From DAOUJI01 sp965219565 (GTDB lineage Bacteria > Chloroflexota > Dehalococcoidia > Lucifugimonadales > JAGWBF01): DNA of 64,000 bases. Positions 8,043 through 16,827 of the stretch are shown here, piece after piece (position 1 is the stretch's first letter; each line of letters opens with the position of its first letter). The notes below the pieces were generated by a model. That model was not told where the DNA came from. It saw only the letters and a list, made by a program, of their open reading frames with translations, and did no database searches. The position numbers and the translations under genes were made by a program. The stretch lies in the NCBI GenBank assembly GCA_965219565.1, contig OZ244780.1, positions 1,736,001-1,800,000 of the forward strand. The letters run 5' to 3'.

Positions 8043-8144
8043 GCTGCTCAGTTCTTAAGGCGACGTGCCTAAGGGAACCTTAAACCGTTGGCCCCGGCGA
8101 ACTGGCCTCAGGAGGACAATCGAAAGGTCCGGTCGGCGCCTATG

Positions 8145-9263
8145 TCACTTGAACTTTGGGATTACTTTGTCCGTCAGGACCCGCATGGTGTTCATTACGA
8201 CTTCGCGGGGGACCGATGAGGTCCAGTTGACCTCGAACATGATCTCGTCGGTGCTGAAGTCTTCCCGGAGCACCTCAATCTTGTCGATCACTTCTTCCGG
8301 TGTCCCGAACAGGTTTACTTCCTCAGTCGCATCGGGGCTGGCTGCGCCCGCGTCGGTGCTTCCGATGCTTATCCTTCCGGCGTAGTACCGCCTGGCAAGG
8401 TCCATGAGTGCCTGGGTCTGGCGGTCAGCCTCCTCTTGTGTGCCGGCCACCAGGGTGGGGATGCGGACCACAGTCGTCGGGTCTCCAGGGTGCCCTGCGT
8501 CCTTCCAAGCCTTTCGATAGCTTTTCACGTCTTCCTTCAATACCGCGGACCCCCTGGGGTTGTGGGGCGAACTTCCTGCCCCTATGGCGATTCGATAGCC
8601 CATCGTGCCCATGGGCACGAAGCTTTCCTGGCTGTCCACGGGCAGCAACATGGGAGGGTAGGGCTTCTGGTAGGGTTTGGGGATGGCCAGATACGATTCG
8701 TAGAATCCGGGGTAGTTGTAGTACTTGCCCTCAAACCCGGAGAAGCAGTCCTCCGTCCAGAGCTGCTTCATGACCTCCAGGTATTCGAAGAACTGCTCCC
8801 GGCGCGTGTCGGAACCCCGAGTGCGTGCCCCAGCGCCATATATGAACCTGCCCTGGCTGACCTGGTCGACTATGGCGACCTGTTCCGCGGTCTGGATGGG
8901 GTCCTCCAGCATCAAATTGTCAAACCCATATCTTTCATGGGGCAACGCTGATGCGGATACCGTCTCGTCGGGTTGTCTCATCACCGGGCGGTGGATGGAC
9001 GACCCTATCTTGATCCGCTTGGTGCGTTCAGCGACCACAGCGGCCAGCATGAGGACCTGAGGGTCCATGCTCGACTGCTTGGAAAAGTGTCCCCCTCCGA
9101 GCCAGATGTAGTCCCAGCCCATCTCCTCCACCGCATCAATCTCTTCGTAGTTCTTGACGTACGCGTCCTCCTCTAGCAGCTTCCCTCCCCTATAATCGAG
9201 GTCCCAGGGGACCTTGCCGTCGGCGTACAAGGCGTTCCAGGTATTGAATAGTCCAAAGTCCAT
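8145..9263 (-). CDS. Luciferase-like (LLM) flavin-dependent oxidoreductase
   Basis: A 372-residue member of the bacterial luciferase-like superfamily, reduced-FMN or F420-dependent monooxygenases/reductases. Recognised by the N-terminal MDFGLFNTWNALY strand, the central GRFIYGAGARTRGSD segment and KPYPPMLLPVDS. AAGGAGGAG precedes the ATG. The substrate cannot be told from sequence. It is one of five such proteins in the window and the only one not near other catabolic genes. A promoter with perfect 17-bp spacing lies about 50 bp upstream. Confidence 0.88.
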   Translation of the reverse strand: MDFGLFNTWNALYADGKVPWDLDYRGGKLLEEDAYVKNYEEIDAVEEMGWDYIWLGGGHFSKQSSMDPQVLMLAAVVAERTKRIKIGSSIHRPVMRQPDETVSASALPHERYGFDNLMLEDPIQTAEQVAIVDQVSQGRFIYGAGARTRGSDTRREQFFEYLEVMKQLWTEDCFSGFEGKYYNYPGFYESYLAIPKPYQKPYPPMLLPVDSQESFVPMGTMGYRIAIGAGSSPHNPRGSAVLKEDVKSYRKAWKDAGHPGDPTTVVRIPTLVAGTQEEADRQTQALMDLARRYYAGRISIGSTDAGAASPDATEEVNLFGTPEEVIDKIEVLREDFSTDEIMFEVNWTSSVPREVVMNTMRVLTDKVIPKFK

Positions 9264-9311
9264 AAGTACTCCTCCTTTGCCGCTGGGCTGCGCGACCCTT
9301 CTCTGCTGCCA

Positions 9312-9340
9312 ATGCTATTACTGGCGGCGGATGGCGTCAA
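9312..9340 (-). promoter_or_regulatory. Sigma70-type promoter of the LLM gene
   Basis: On the minus strand TTGACG (9335-9340), 17 bp, TAGCAT (9312-9317). Confidence 0.6.
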
Positions 9341-9650
9341 CGCCTGAAAGGTCGGCGGCCTGGAGGAACGAGGCGACTTACTCTTTTCGGCGATTCGACC
9401 TAGACCTTGGATGGTGCCAGAGGCAGCTACCAGCGGCACAGGGGCCATCTGGCCCAAGCCTTGGAGTGGCCGGCCAAGGAGAGCAAAGCTGATAAGGCAG
9501 TGCACGTGGATTCGTAAGTAACGCAGGATCGGTGAACTAGAGACTCGGATCTGAGTGATCCATTGAAGTCCTTAGTGGGGAGTCCTATACGGCTGAATAG
9601 GGCCCATGTCCGAACTAAACCCGTCTGGATTCCACGAAGCCGCACCAGAT
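9341..9650. other. Non-coding stretch without recognised content
   Basis: Between the LLM promoter and the end of the HEPN-like gene. No credible reading frame, RNA gene or repeat was seen here. Confidence 0.5.
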
Positions 9651-10769
9651 TTAGAAATCCATATCGGCATATTTGTCAAACATGTATTCTTGGTAAACTG
9701 TGAGTTCCTTCATATCATCTTCCGACGTCATGGCGGAACTATATATCCCAGCCTGCGACATTGTTAGAACCAAGTCCAAATCGCTGTCTAGATAAATCCA
9801 CGCTGGAGCAAGTGATCCCGACCTAATGTAATCGATGAACCCTTTGATTAATTTAATCGCGTCATCGTCAGCGAAACCTCGAAAAGGTTCTAGCTTGCTG
9901 GGGAAACGATAGGAGTGACTCCCTTGACTATGAGGTAATTTCACTGGAACTGCCCCTGCGCCAGAATGGAAACGAAACGCTTCACCCTCTTTACCGAATG
10001 CTCCATGAGCGAAGAAATTCCTGACTTGGTTGCGAATTGTTAAGAGCTCATCATAGTAGTATTTGACCTGAGGTTCGTTAATGTCGAGTGCGACTTTGAA
10101 TTTGGCTTGCCATTCTTGATAGGCTAATCCTTTGACATCTTCACCAGTCGTACAACTGCCTTGCAAGACAGCGAGGTGAATGAAGACGTGTTCTGTCCAA
10201 CTAAAGAAGCTTTCTATTGCGGCAAGTGCTAACCATCCTGCCTCGCGACTGACTTGATAATTCGGAACTCTAATGCCCAACGACGCAGTCTCGTATGTCT
10301 GGGCTTCCTCTGAGGCCTTGGCTTCATACATATCCAGCAGGAACTGAAATCTCTGGTACAAATCGTTAGACTGGTTTCTAACGTTGACTTGGGAACCCTT
10401 GACGGCAGTTTCGGCACGCCAATCAAAATACGGTTGGGCTACTTTTACTCCTTTCTGGACAAGCTGAACGGCCTTACGAGCGGCCTCTTCAGAAGCCTTT
10501 TTGTCTGACGCGAAAATGCCTAGTCCCATTTTCCTATGTTCGATGGAAAACATCTGGCCTTCGATGCCAATCGGAATTGACCATGCGACTTTTTCATGTC
10601 GCCCAAGATTGTCGAAGCCAAGTAGGTCAACTAGGAGAAAATAGACGAGGTAGTACTCAGGAAGCTTCCGTCCAGCATTCATACGGTAGGCCCCGTACGA
10701 ATCAGTATCGACTGTTTTGAGAGGCTTTATAGACTCAAAAGTTTTCTTCCTGATGGCTTGAATATCCAT
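9651..10769 (-). CDS. Orphan protein with HEPN-like RNFFAH motif
   Basis: A 372-residue protein not recognised as a whole. Residues 246-256 read RNQVRNFFAHG, containing the R-x4-H pattern (Arg250, His255) of HEPN RNases in a helix that follows a long helical region, as HEPN domains are arranged. The gene is visibly richer in A/T and in Lys, Asn and Ile codons than its neighbours, and it stands alone with non-coding flanks. This is consistent with horizontal acquisition. HEPN proteins are common in defence and toxin-antitoxin systems, but no nucleotidyltransferase or other partner is adjacent. Function is inferred from one motif. Confidence 0.55.
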   Translation of the reverse strand: MDIQAIRKKTFESIKPLKTVDTDSYGAYRMNAGRKLPEYYLVYFLLVDLLGFDNLGRHEKVAWSIPIGIEGQMFSIEHRKMGLGIFASDKKASEEAARKAVQLVQKGVKVAQPYFDWRAETAVKGSQVNVRNQSNDLYQRFQFLLDMYEAKASEEAQTYETASLGIRVPNYQVSREAGWLALAAIESFFSWTEHVFIHLAVLQGSCTTGEDVKGLAYQEWQAKFKVALDINEPQVKYYYDELLTIRNQVRNFFAHGAFGKEGEAFRFHSGAGAVPVKLPHSQGSHSYRFPSKLEPFRGFADDDAIKLIKGFIDYIRSGSLAPAWIYLDSDLDLVLTMSQAGIYSSAMTSEDDMKELTVYQEYMFDKYADMDF

Positions 10770-10866
10770 TCAGCGTAACCTCAGTGCCGGATGCTTAATC
10801 GATAGGTGTTGCTCCTCGAATCGGCGAGAAAAGGCATTAAGCTGGCAACTGGTTCAATTTACGAGG

Positions 10867-10889
10867 TTGGGGATGCGGATGTTCCCCAA
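10867..10889. other. Short inverted repeat
   Basis: TTGGGGA (10867-10873) and TCCCCAA (10883-10889) with a 9-nt loop. There is no T-run, so the role is unknown. The rest of 10770-11016 shows no gene. Confidence 0.4.
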
Positions 10890-11016
10890 CTCCGCTGCCA
10901 TTCTCACAAGAAGGTCAGACTCGACCGGTCCACTGGGCTTAGGACGATGTAGAATTGCCTGTCTCTTCGATTCCGTTAAAGTGCTCTTCTTATGCGACTA
11001 AGATTGGCAGACCACA

Positions 11017-11928
11017 TCACCTCGGCCAGATGGCCCAGCCTGTGCGGCCGGTGTTGCGGCAGTGGAAGAAGTGGCCCTCGGCGGTGGTGACGTAGAGCGT
11101 GGAGAGATCGGCGTCGCCGAATGCGCAGTTGGTGGGCCGGTCCACGCCTTCGGGGACCAGGTGGGACTCCAGGACCTGGCCGGAGGGAGCGAATACGTAA
11201 ATCATGGCGCCGGGGCCGCTCGTGGGCCAGCCTGCAGTGGCTACGATGTTCCCCTCGGAATCGAAGCACATGCCGTCGATGCCGCGCTGGGGACCCCTGT
11301 GGTCTTCGCCGAAAGTGTGAAGTACCGCGTACGGACCGAGAGAGCCATCGTCGTTGATGGGGTAGCCTCTCAGCTCACGGATGCCGCCCGGATCGCTGTC
11401 GCTTTCGGCGACGTATAGGGTGGACTGGTCCGGGGAGACCAGGATGCCGTTGGGCATGGTGGTGTCAAAGGTCACCCTGGTGCAGGTCCAGCTTCCGTCG
11501 GGCTGCGGGTCGGCCCTGAGCACCGACTTGTTGTCAAGCTCCTGGCTCTCGGAGGCGTCCACGTTGACGGCGTTCCACGGGTTAGTGAACCAAATACGGT
11601 TCTTGGCGTCGATGGCCAGGTCGTTGGGCGTGTTGAGCCTTTGACCGTCCACCCGGTCTACGATGGTCGTCATGGAGCCGTCGGGTTCGAAGCGAACGAT
11701 GGACCTGCCGCCTGAGCAGCAGCCGTAAAGGCGGCCTTCGGTGTCGAAGTTGAGGCCGTTGGTGAAGTTGGTGTCGGGGTGAAATACCGTCATGCTGCCC
11801 GATGCCGGGTCGTAGCGCATGATTCTGCCGGGGTGGATGTTCGTGAACAACAGTGCCTGCCCATCCCAGGCGGGGCCTTCGGTGATTCCTCCCCAGGGAC
11901 CGTCAAGAAGCTCGAATTCCCAGGCCAT
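11017..11928 (-). CDS. SMP-30/gluconolactonase-family lactonase
   Basis: A 303-residue six-bladed beta-propeller of the SMP-30/gluconolactonase/LRE family, metal-dependent lactone hydrolases. Family marks are the N-terminal EGPAWDG, the central NTPNDLAIDAKNRIWFTN, MPNGILVSPDQSTLYVAES and a C-terminal PTNCAFGDADLSTLYVTT. It is the second gene of an operon: its ATG is 21 bp after the stop of the beta-hydroxyacid dehydrogenase. Together they suggest oxidation of a sugar acid or hydroxyacid and hydrolysis of a lactone; the substrate is unknown. Confidence 0.87.
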   Translation of the reverse strand: MAWEFELLDGPWGGITEGPAWDGQALLFTNIHPGRIMRYDPASGSMTVFHPDTNFTNGLNFDTEGRLYGCCSGGRSIVRFEPDGSMTTIVDRVDGQRLNTPNDLAIDAKNRIWFTNPWNAVNVDASESQELDNKSVLRADPQPDGSWTCTRVTFDTTMPNGILVSPDQSTLYVAESDSDPGGIRELRGYPINDDGSLGPYAVLHTFGEDHRGPQRGIDGMCFDSEGNIVATAGWPTSGPGAMIYVFAPSGQVLESHLVPEGVDRPTNCAFGDADLSTLYVTTAEGHFFHCRNTGRTGWAIWPR

Positions 11929-11949
11929 AGTAGCCCTCCTCGTAAAAAG

Positions 11950-12879
11950 CTATGAATCCCTGTGCTGCGGAGACCTCATATCCACACCCGCCCAGTTCTC
12001 GAAGGACTTGGCCATGGCTATGTTGGTCGTCTGGTGGCCTATCTCGTCGGCGATCTTTATCAGCATCTGGTGGATGTTGTTGGCGATGAACATGGGCACT
12101 CCCTGGTCTTTTCCCACGCCACACGCGGTGGCCAGGTCCTTCACCAGCAGTTCGATGGCCATGCCGCCCCGGTAGCTGTAGTCCCCGGTCAGCACGTGGC
12201 GAGGGATGCGCTCCTCGCTGTTCCGGTTGCGGCCGCTGCTGGCGTTGATTGCCCCCGTCACCTTTTCCGGGTCCAGGCCGGCCTTGGTGGACACCGAGAG
12301 GGCCTCCAGCGTGGCGGCCAGAGTGGCGGCGCTGACGAAGTTGTTGAGGGACTTGGTCATGTGCCCGGCTCCTATGGGCCCCATGTGGTACAGGTTGGAG
12401 CCTATCTTGTCCAGGATGGGCCGGACCTCCTCAAATGCCTGGGCGTCGCCGCCTATCATTATGCCCAGGGTTCCGGCCTCGGCCCCCGGCATTCCCCCGC
12501 TGACCCCGGCGTCGATGAAGGATATTCCCTTCTCCGTCAAGCGTTCGCATATCGATGCCGAGTGGGGAGGGTTGCCGCTAGTCAGGTCGACCACGACCGT
12601 ACTCGGCTGAGCGCCCTCGGCTATGCCGTCCTTGCCCAGCGTCACCTCTTCTACAATGGGCGAGTTGGGCAGCGAGAGAAAAATAGTGTGGCAGCGGGAG
12701 GCCACATCCCGTGGCGATTCGGCTGCTTCCGCTCCGTCGGCAACCAGCGACTCCATCTGGCCCGGTCGCACGTCGTAGATGACCAACGGATAGCCGCCTT
12801 TCAGTACGTTTCGGGCCATGGGAGTGCCGATGTTGCCTATGCCTATGAAGCCGACCTTATCGGTGGGGGAGCTTGACAT
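11950..12879 (-). CDS. NAD(P)-dependent beta-hydroxyacid dehydrogenase (HIBADH family)
   Basis: A 309-residue protein of the 3-hydroxyisobutyrate/tartronate-semialdehyde/6-phosphogluconate dehydrogenase family. The GFIGIGNIGTPMA dinucleotide-binding loop lies near residues 9-21, DAGVSGG is the substrate-binding signature, and GAGHMTKSLNN carries the catalytic Lys. First gene of a two-gene operon with an SMP-30 lactonase. The operon context favours a sugar-acid or hydroxyacid substrate, but the residues seen do not define it. Confidence 0.9.
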   Translation of the reverse strand: MSSSPTDKVGFIGIGNIGTPMARNVLKGGYPLVIYDVRPGQMESLVADGAEAAESPRDVASRCHTIFLSLPNSPIVEEVTLGKDGIAEGAQPSTVVVDLTSGNPPHSASICERLTEKGISFIDAGVSGGMPGAEAGTLGIMIGGDAQAFEEVRPILDKIGSNLYHMGPIGAGHMTKSLNNFVSAATLAATLEALSVSTKAGLDPEKVTGAINASSGRNRNSEERIPRHVLTGDYSYRGGMAIELLVKDLATACGVGKDQGVPMFIANNIHQMLIKIADEIGHQTTNIAMAKSFENWAGVDMRSPQHRDS

Positions 12880-12936
12880 GGCGCATCCTTTCGCGGCCCC
12901 GGAGGGGGCGGCTGGACAAGGATATGGAGCGTCCCC

Positions 12937-12965
12937 ATTCTATATTCGGGGGTAGTGACCGTCAA
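12937..12965 (-). promoter_or_regulatory. Sigma70-type promoter of the dehydrogenase-lactonase operon
   Basis: On the minus strand TTGACG (12960-12965), 17 bp, TAGAAT (12937-12942). Confidence 0.65.
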
Positions 12966-13135
12966 ACGGAGTGTAGTTGCTCATATTCCTGGTTGATGGG
13001 TGGAACGGAGGTCCTCTTGACACGCTCGGTGTGAATGGTAGGGGACGGCATTTTCATCCCGAAAGTGGTAGGATATACGGGAAGGAAATAGAAAGACCGG
13101 GTTAGTGAAGGCTACGCCTGAATAGGAGGTCAGTC

Positions 13136-13612
13136 ATGGCGGAGATAGCAGGGCTTGGACACGTTGGCATATACGTAAACGACCTGATGAAGGAGCGAGA
13201 CTTCTGGACTCGCGTCATGGGTCTGCAGATAGCCGATGAAGACCTGGAAGGGCGCGGCATGGTGTTCCTCAGTTCCGACCCGGACTACGAGCACCACGAG
13301 TTCGTGCTGATGAAAGGGCGGGACGTTCCTGAGGGCGGCCAGCTGGTGCAGCAAATTTCCTTCAAGGTGCCCAGCGTCACCGACTTGAAGGACTATCACT
13401 CCAAACTGGTGGATGAAGGGGCACGCATCGACCGGATCGTCAGCCACGGGAACGCGCTCGGCCTCTACTTCTTCGACCCTGAGGGCAACAGGGTGGAGCT
13501 CTACTACAAGACTGGCTTTCCCGTTCCCCAGCCCCACAGCGAGCCCATCGACATAGAGCTGTCCGAGTCGGAGCTGCTGGACCTCGCCAGGGCTTCTATG
13601 CCAAAGAGTTAG
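13136..13612 (+). CDS. VOC-fold dioxygenase-like protein
   Basis: A 158-residue vicinal-oxygen-chelate protein with two beta-alpha-beta-beta-beta modules. It starts GLGHVGIYVNDLMKERDFW; YEHHEFVLM and FFDPEGNRVELYYK supply the usual metal-ligand region, resembling catechol 2,3-dioxygenase-like enzymes. AGGAGG precedes the ATG. A TTGACA at 13017-13022 lies upstream but lacks a good -10. Followed within 10 bp by a small coiled-coil gene and then an acetyl-CoA synthetase, so possibly one transcript. Substrate unknown. Confidence 0.85.
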   Translation: MAEIAGLGHVGIYVNDLMKERDFWTRVMGLQIADEDLEGRGMVFLSSDPDYEHHEFVLMKGRDVPEGGQLVQQISFKVPSVTDLKDYHSKLVDEGARIDRIVSHGNALGLYFFDPEGNRVELYYKTGFPVPQPHSEPIDIELSESELLDLARASMPKS

Positions 13613-13622
13613 GGGACGGAAT

Positions 13623-13907
13623 ATGGTTGCAGAACAGGACCAAGCTGCCCGATTGGGAGTAATGGAAGGTCGAATAGCCGAGCAATCGGTGGCGTTGCAG
13701 GAAATTCGGACTGACCTAAGAGAGGGGTTGAAAGAGGTCAACTCTAGGGTTGACCATTTGTCCGGGCGTCTTGACAATCTGTCTGGCAGGATTGACCATC
13801 TGTCGGCCCGGATTGACCGAATGTTTCTGTCATCCTGGGCCATAGGTGGGGGTTTAATCGCCTCCTTGATAGCCACCTTGGTAGTCCTTATCGTCCGAGG
13901 CACATAA
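13623..13907 (+). CDS. Small coiled-coil protein with C-terminal membrane anchor
   Basis: 94 residues. Residues about 15-65 form heptads with a repeated unit of the type RVDHLSGRLDNLSGRIDHLSARID, clearly coiled coil. A hydrophobic segment (residues about 70-90, GGGLIASLIATLVVLIV) ends the protein, leaving a C-tail of a few residues. The architecture resembles DUF1640-like or other small tail-anchored coiled-coil proteins. The gene starts 10 bp after the VOC gene. Function unknown. Confidence 0.65.
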   Translation: MVAEQDQAARLGVMEGRIAEQSVALQEIRTDLREGLKEVNSRVDHLSGRLDNLSGRIDHLSARIDRMFLSSWAIGGGLIASLIATLVVLIVRGT

Positions 13908-13968
13908 AGAAATCAACATGGTCAGCGGCCCGTTGCGTAGCGGCCCCAATTTCACCGGAGGACCGACC

Positions 13969-15870
13969 ATGGTGCAGCAAGACCGGCTGGAGCGATTCTC
14001 CCAGGATTCAGAGATAATTCACCCTCCGGGCAGCCTGGCGTCCAACGCCAACCTCCAGGACTTCGACGCCGAGTACCAACGGTCGGTGGACGACCCTGAC
14101 GGGTTCTGGGAGAACGTGGCCTCGGAGTTGGAATGGATGGAGCCATGGGAAAAGGTGTTCCAGTGGGAGTACCCCAACTTCCAGTGGTTTGTAGGCGCCA
14201 AGTGCAACATCACGGTGAACGCTCTGGACCGACACGCCGCCTCGTGGCGTAGGAATAAGGCTGCATTTATATGGCTGGGCGAGGATGGCTCTGAGCGAAT
14301 TTTCACCTACGGCGTCCTCTCCAGGCTCGTAAACAAGTTCGCCAACGGCCTCAAATCCCTCGGAGTGTCCAAAGGGGACCGGGTTGTGGTCTACATGCCT
14401 CTGGCCCCGGAGGGCGTCATAGCCATGCTTGCCTGCGCCAGAATCGGCGCCGTCCATAGCGTGGTATACGCGGGATTCAGCGTGGGAGCGCTCAGGGACC
14501 GAATAACCGACGCCCATGCCAAGGTTGTCATCACGTCCGATGCGGGCTACCGCCGAGGACGCAAGGTGGACTTGAAGGGAATCACCGACGAGGCTGTGGC
14601 TCCACTGGACTTCGTGGAGAAGGTGGTCGTGTGGAGGAGGGAACCCGACACGACCCTGGGGAACAGGGACGTGGACTTCGACGAGTTGCTTGCCTCCGGG
14701 TCTGCTCAGTGCGAAGCGGAAATCATGGACTCAGAGGACCCTCTTTTTGTGCTGTACACCAGCGGCACCACAGGAAAGCCTAAGGGCGTCCAGCACGTCC
14801 ACGGCGGCTACATGGTGGGCACCTACTACCACTTCAAGACCTTCTGGGACATCAAGGAAAACGACGTGTATTTCTGCACGTCGGACATCGGCTGGGTAGT
14901 GGGCCACAGCTACATCGTCTACGCTCCTCTGATTACGGGAGCCACCACGGTGTTCAGAGAGGGCGCCATCGACTACCCCCATCCCGGAGTCTTCTACGAA
15001 GTCATCGACAAGTACGGCGTAACGGTCGGTTTCACCGCGCCCACGGCGGTCCGTATGCTCATGCGGTACGGGGAGGACCATCTCAAGGGCTATGACCTGA
15101 CCAGCCTGCGTCTTCTGACCTGCGCCGGAGAGCCTCTGAATCCCGAGGCCCAGCGGTGGGCTTACCAGCACCTGTGTGGTTCGGGACAGTGGGGCTATAT
15201 GGCGGACAACTGGTGGCAAACGGAGACGGGGGCGCCTTGTCTGGCGACCCAGCCCACCATGCCTTCCAAGCCAGGGTACGTTGGAAAGCCCGCGCCCGGA
15301 GTGATCGCCGACGTGGTGGACTCGGAAGGCGTCACCATCACCGAACCCAACAAGGGCGGTCTGCTGGTGTTGAGGAGGCCCTTCCCGAGCCTGTTCAGAA
15401 CTGTCTACGGAGACCCAGAGAGGTATGCAAGCGACTGGAACCGCATACCAGGCTGCTATTTCAGCGGCGACGTGGCTTTAAGGGATGAGGAAGGCTATTT
15501 CATGGTGGTTGGCAGAGCCGACGACGTGCTCAACGTGGCGGGCCACCGCATCGGAACCGCCGAGGTGGAAAGCGCACTGGTCTCCCATGCGACTGTGGCC
15601 GAAGCGGCTGTCATAGGTGTGCCGGACTCCATCAAGGGCGAGTCCATCAAGGCCTTCGTCACCTTGCGTGTGGGCAATGAGCCGTCGGAAGAGGCCGTGG
15701 GCGTACTGAAGTCCCACGTGCGCCATGAGCTGGGCCCCATCGCCGTCCCAGAGGCCATAGACTTCGTGGGTTCCCTTCCCAAGACCCGCTCAGGCAAGAT
15801 AATGCGGAGGCTGCTAAAGGCACAGGAATTGGGAATGGACCCGGGGGACATAACCACTCTTGAGGAGTGA
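13969..15870 (+). CDS. acs: AMP-forming acetyl-CoA/propionyl-CoA synthetase
   Basis: Activates a short carboxylic acid with ATP and CoA through an acyl-adenylate. About 633 residues from the ATG at 13969, which has GGAGGA six bases upstream and is preferred over a start 51 bp earlier. Motifs in order: N-terminal ACS-type WMEPWEKVFQWEYPNFQWF, the YTSGTTGKPKG phosphate loop, WWQTETG in the acetate pocket, SGDVA, and the C-terminal SGKIMRR whose Lys is the acylation-regulated catalytic residue. The WWQTETG tryptophan favours acetate or propionate. No acetyltransferase or sirtuin regulator is adjacent. Confidence 0.92.
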   Translation: MVQQDRLERFSQDSEIIHPPGSLASNANLQDFDAEYQRSVDDPDGFWENVASELEWMEPWEKVFQWEYPNFQWFVGAKCNITVNALDRHAASWRRNKAAFIWLGEDGSERIFTYGVLSRLVNKFANGLKSLGVSKGDRVVVYMPLAPEGVIAMLACARIGAVHSVVYAGFSVGALRDRITDAHAKVVITSDAGYRRGRKVDLKGITDEAVAPLDFVEKVVVWRREPDTTLGNRDVDFDELLASGSAQCEAEIMDSEDPLFVLYTSGTTGKPKGVQHVHGGYMVGTYYHFKTFWDIKENDVYFCTSDIGWVVGHSYIVYAPLITGATTVFREGAIDYPHPGVFYEVIDKYGVTVGFTAPTAVRMLMRYGEDHLKGYDLTSLRLLTCAGEPLNPEAQRWAYQHLCGSGQWGYMADNWWQTETGAPCLATQPTMPSKPGYVGKPAPGVIADVVDSEGVTITEPNKGGLLVLRRPFPSLFRTVYGDPERYASDWNRIPGCYFSGDVALRDEEGYFMVVGRADDVLNVAGHRIGTAEVESALVSHATVAEAAVIGVPDSIKGESIKAFVTLRVGNEPSEEAVGVLKSHVRHELGPIAVPEAIDFVGSLPKTRSGKIMRRLLKAQELGMDPGDITTLEE

Positions 15871-15876
15871 AGAAGT

Positions 15877-15915
15877 CCCTTCTCCCCAGGCGGGAGAAGG
15901 TTAGGATGAGGGGGG
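15877..15915. repeat. Intergenic inverted repeat of the TTAGGATGAGGGG type
   Basis: CCTTCTCCC-x-GGGAGAAGG stem followed by TTAGGATGAGGG. Matches the unit at 33751-33787 in both stem and tail. Confidence 0.7.
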
Positions 15916-15965
15916 CTATTGGCAACAGGGTTTGTCATGAGGCATCAGATGGAACCACAAGGGTC

Positions 15966-16002
15966 ACCCTCACCTCAATCCTCTCCCGTCAAGGGAGAGG
16001 AG
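15966..16002. repeat. Intergenic CTCTCCC/GGGAGAGG-type palindromic repeat
   Basis: ACCCTCACCTCAATCCTCTC, then CCGTCAAGGGAGAGG. Same family as 33681-33716 and, inverted, 3414-3461. Confidence 0.7.
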
Positions 16003-16028
16003 GGATTTGACAAAATTGGAGCAGATCA

Positions 16029-16769
16029 ATGACCGTTAACGTAGTCGTCCACGGGACCGGTGACCCGGTGGTGATGCATCCCTGCCTTGGACGGGGCGCC
16101 GCCGACTTCGATCAGGTGGCCGAGGCCCTGGCCGCCGCCGGATTCAAAGCGGTGGCGGTGAACCCGCGAGGAATTGAGGGAAGTCCGGGCTCGCTGGAGG
16201 GACTCAGCGTCAGGGACTTGGCTGGCGACATGGCAGACGTAATCAGGGACCTCGGTGTGGAAAAGGCCCACGTGGTCGGCCACGCCTTCGGGTACAGAGT
16301 GGCGGCGGCCGTAGAACTCTACCATCCTGAATTGGTGCGGAGCCTTAGCTTTCTGGCCTGCGGCTGGAAGTACCGGGCTACACCAGAGGTGTCCGCAGCC
16401 CTTGACCGCTGCTACATGCTGGACCTGCCCTGGGAAGAACGTGCTCAGGACATCAAGACGGCATTCTTTGCACCAAAGAACGACCCCGCAGTGTGGAGAG
16501 AGGGCTGGTATCCCGAAGCGGCTGCTGCCCAGTCTGGGTCCATGCTTCCCGGCTCCTTCGAAGAATGGAAGGAAAACACCAGCGCTCCGTTGCTTATAGT
16601 CCAGGGACTTGACGACACCATCGCCCCTCCCGGAAACGGCCATGATATGAAGGCCGACCTGAGCGACAGGGTCACGGTGGTGGACCTGCCCGACGCCGGA
16701 CACGCGCTGCTCCCGGAGCAACCCGATGGCATCTCAGAGGCCCTGATAGCCTTCCTGCGGCAGCATTAG
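16029..16769 (+). CDS. Alpha/beta-hydrolase-fold protein with Ala in place of the nucleophile
   Basis: 246 residues with the alpha/beta-hydrolase layout: a short N-terminal strand, the NPRGIEGSPG loop, a nucleophile elbow at 84-88, the acid region GLDDTIAPPGN and the histidine segment DAGHALLPEQP. The elbow reads G-H-A-F-G instead of GxSxG (Ala86, codon GCC). So the usual Ser nucleophile is absent while the acid and His appear kept. It may be a non-hydrolytic member such as a lyase, cofactor-free enzyme or binding protein. GGAG upstream of the ATG. Not obviously co-transcribed with its neighbours. Confidence 0.75.
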   Translation: MTVNVVVHGTGDPVVMHPCLGRGAADFDQVAEALAAAGFKAVAVNPRGIEGSPGSLEGLSVRDLAGDMADVIRDLGVEKAHVVGHAFGYRVAAAVELYHPELVRSLSFLACGWKYRATPEVSAALDRCYMLDLPWEERAQDIKTAFFAPKNDPAVWREGWYPEAAAAQSGSMLPGSFEEWKENTSAPLLIVQGLDDTIAPPGNGHDMKADLSDRVTVVDLPDAGHALLPEQPDGISEALIAFLRQH

Positions 16770-16827
16770 GACCTATTGGGGTGGATGACTCTTTAAGATC
16801 GACGCCCACGATTACTAACGCAAATTT

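Noticed and set aside
11962..12876. 304-residue plus-strand frame opposite the beta-hydroxyacid dehydrogenase
   Set aside because: Antisense shadow of a gene with intact family motifs.
13017..13044. TTGACA upstream of the VOC gene at 13136 as a full promoter
   Set aside because: Only TAGGGG is present at the right spacing, too far from a -10 consensus.
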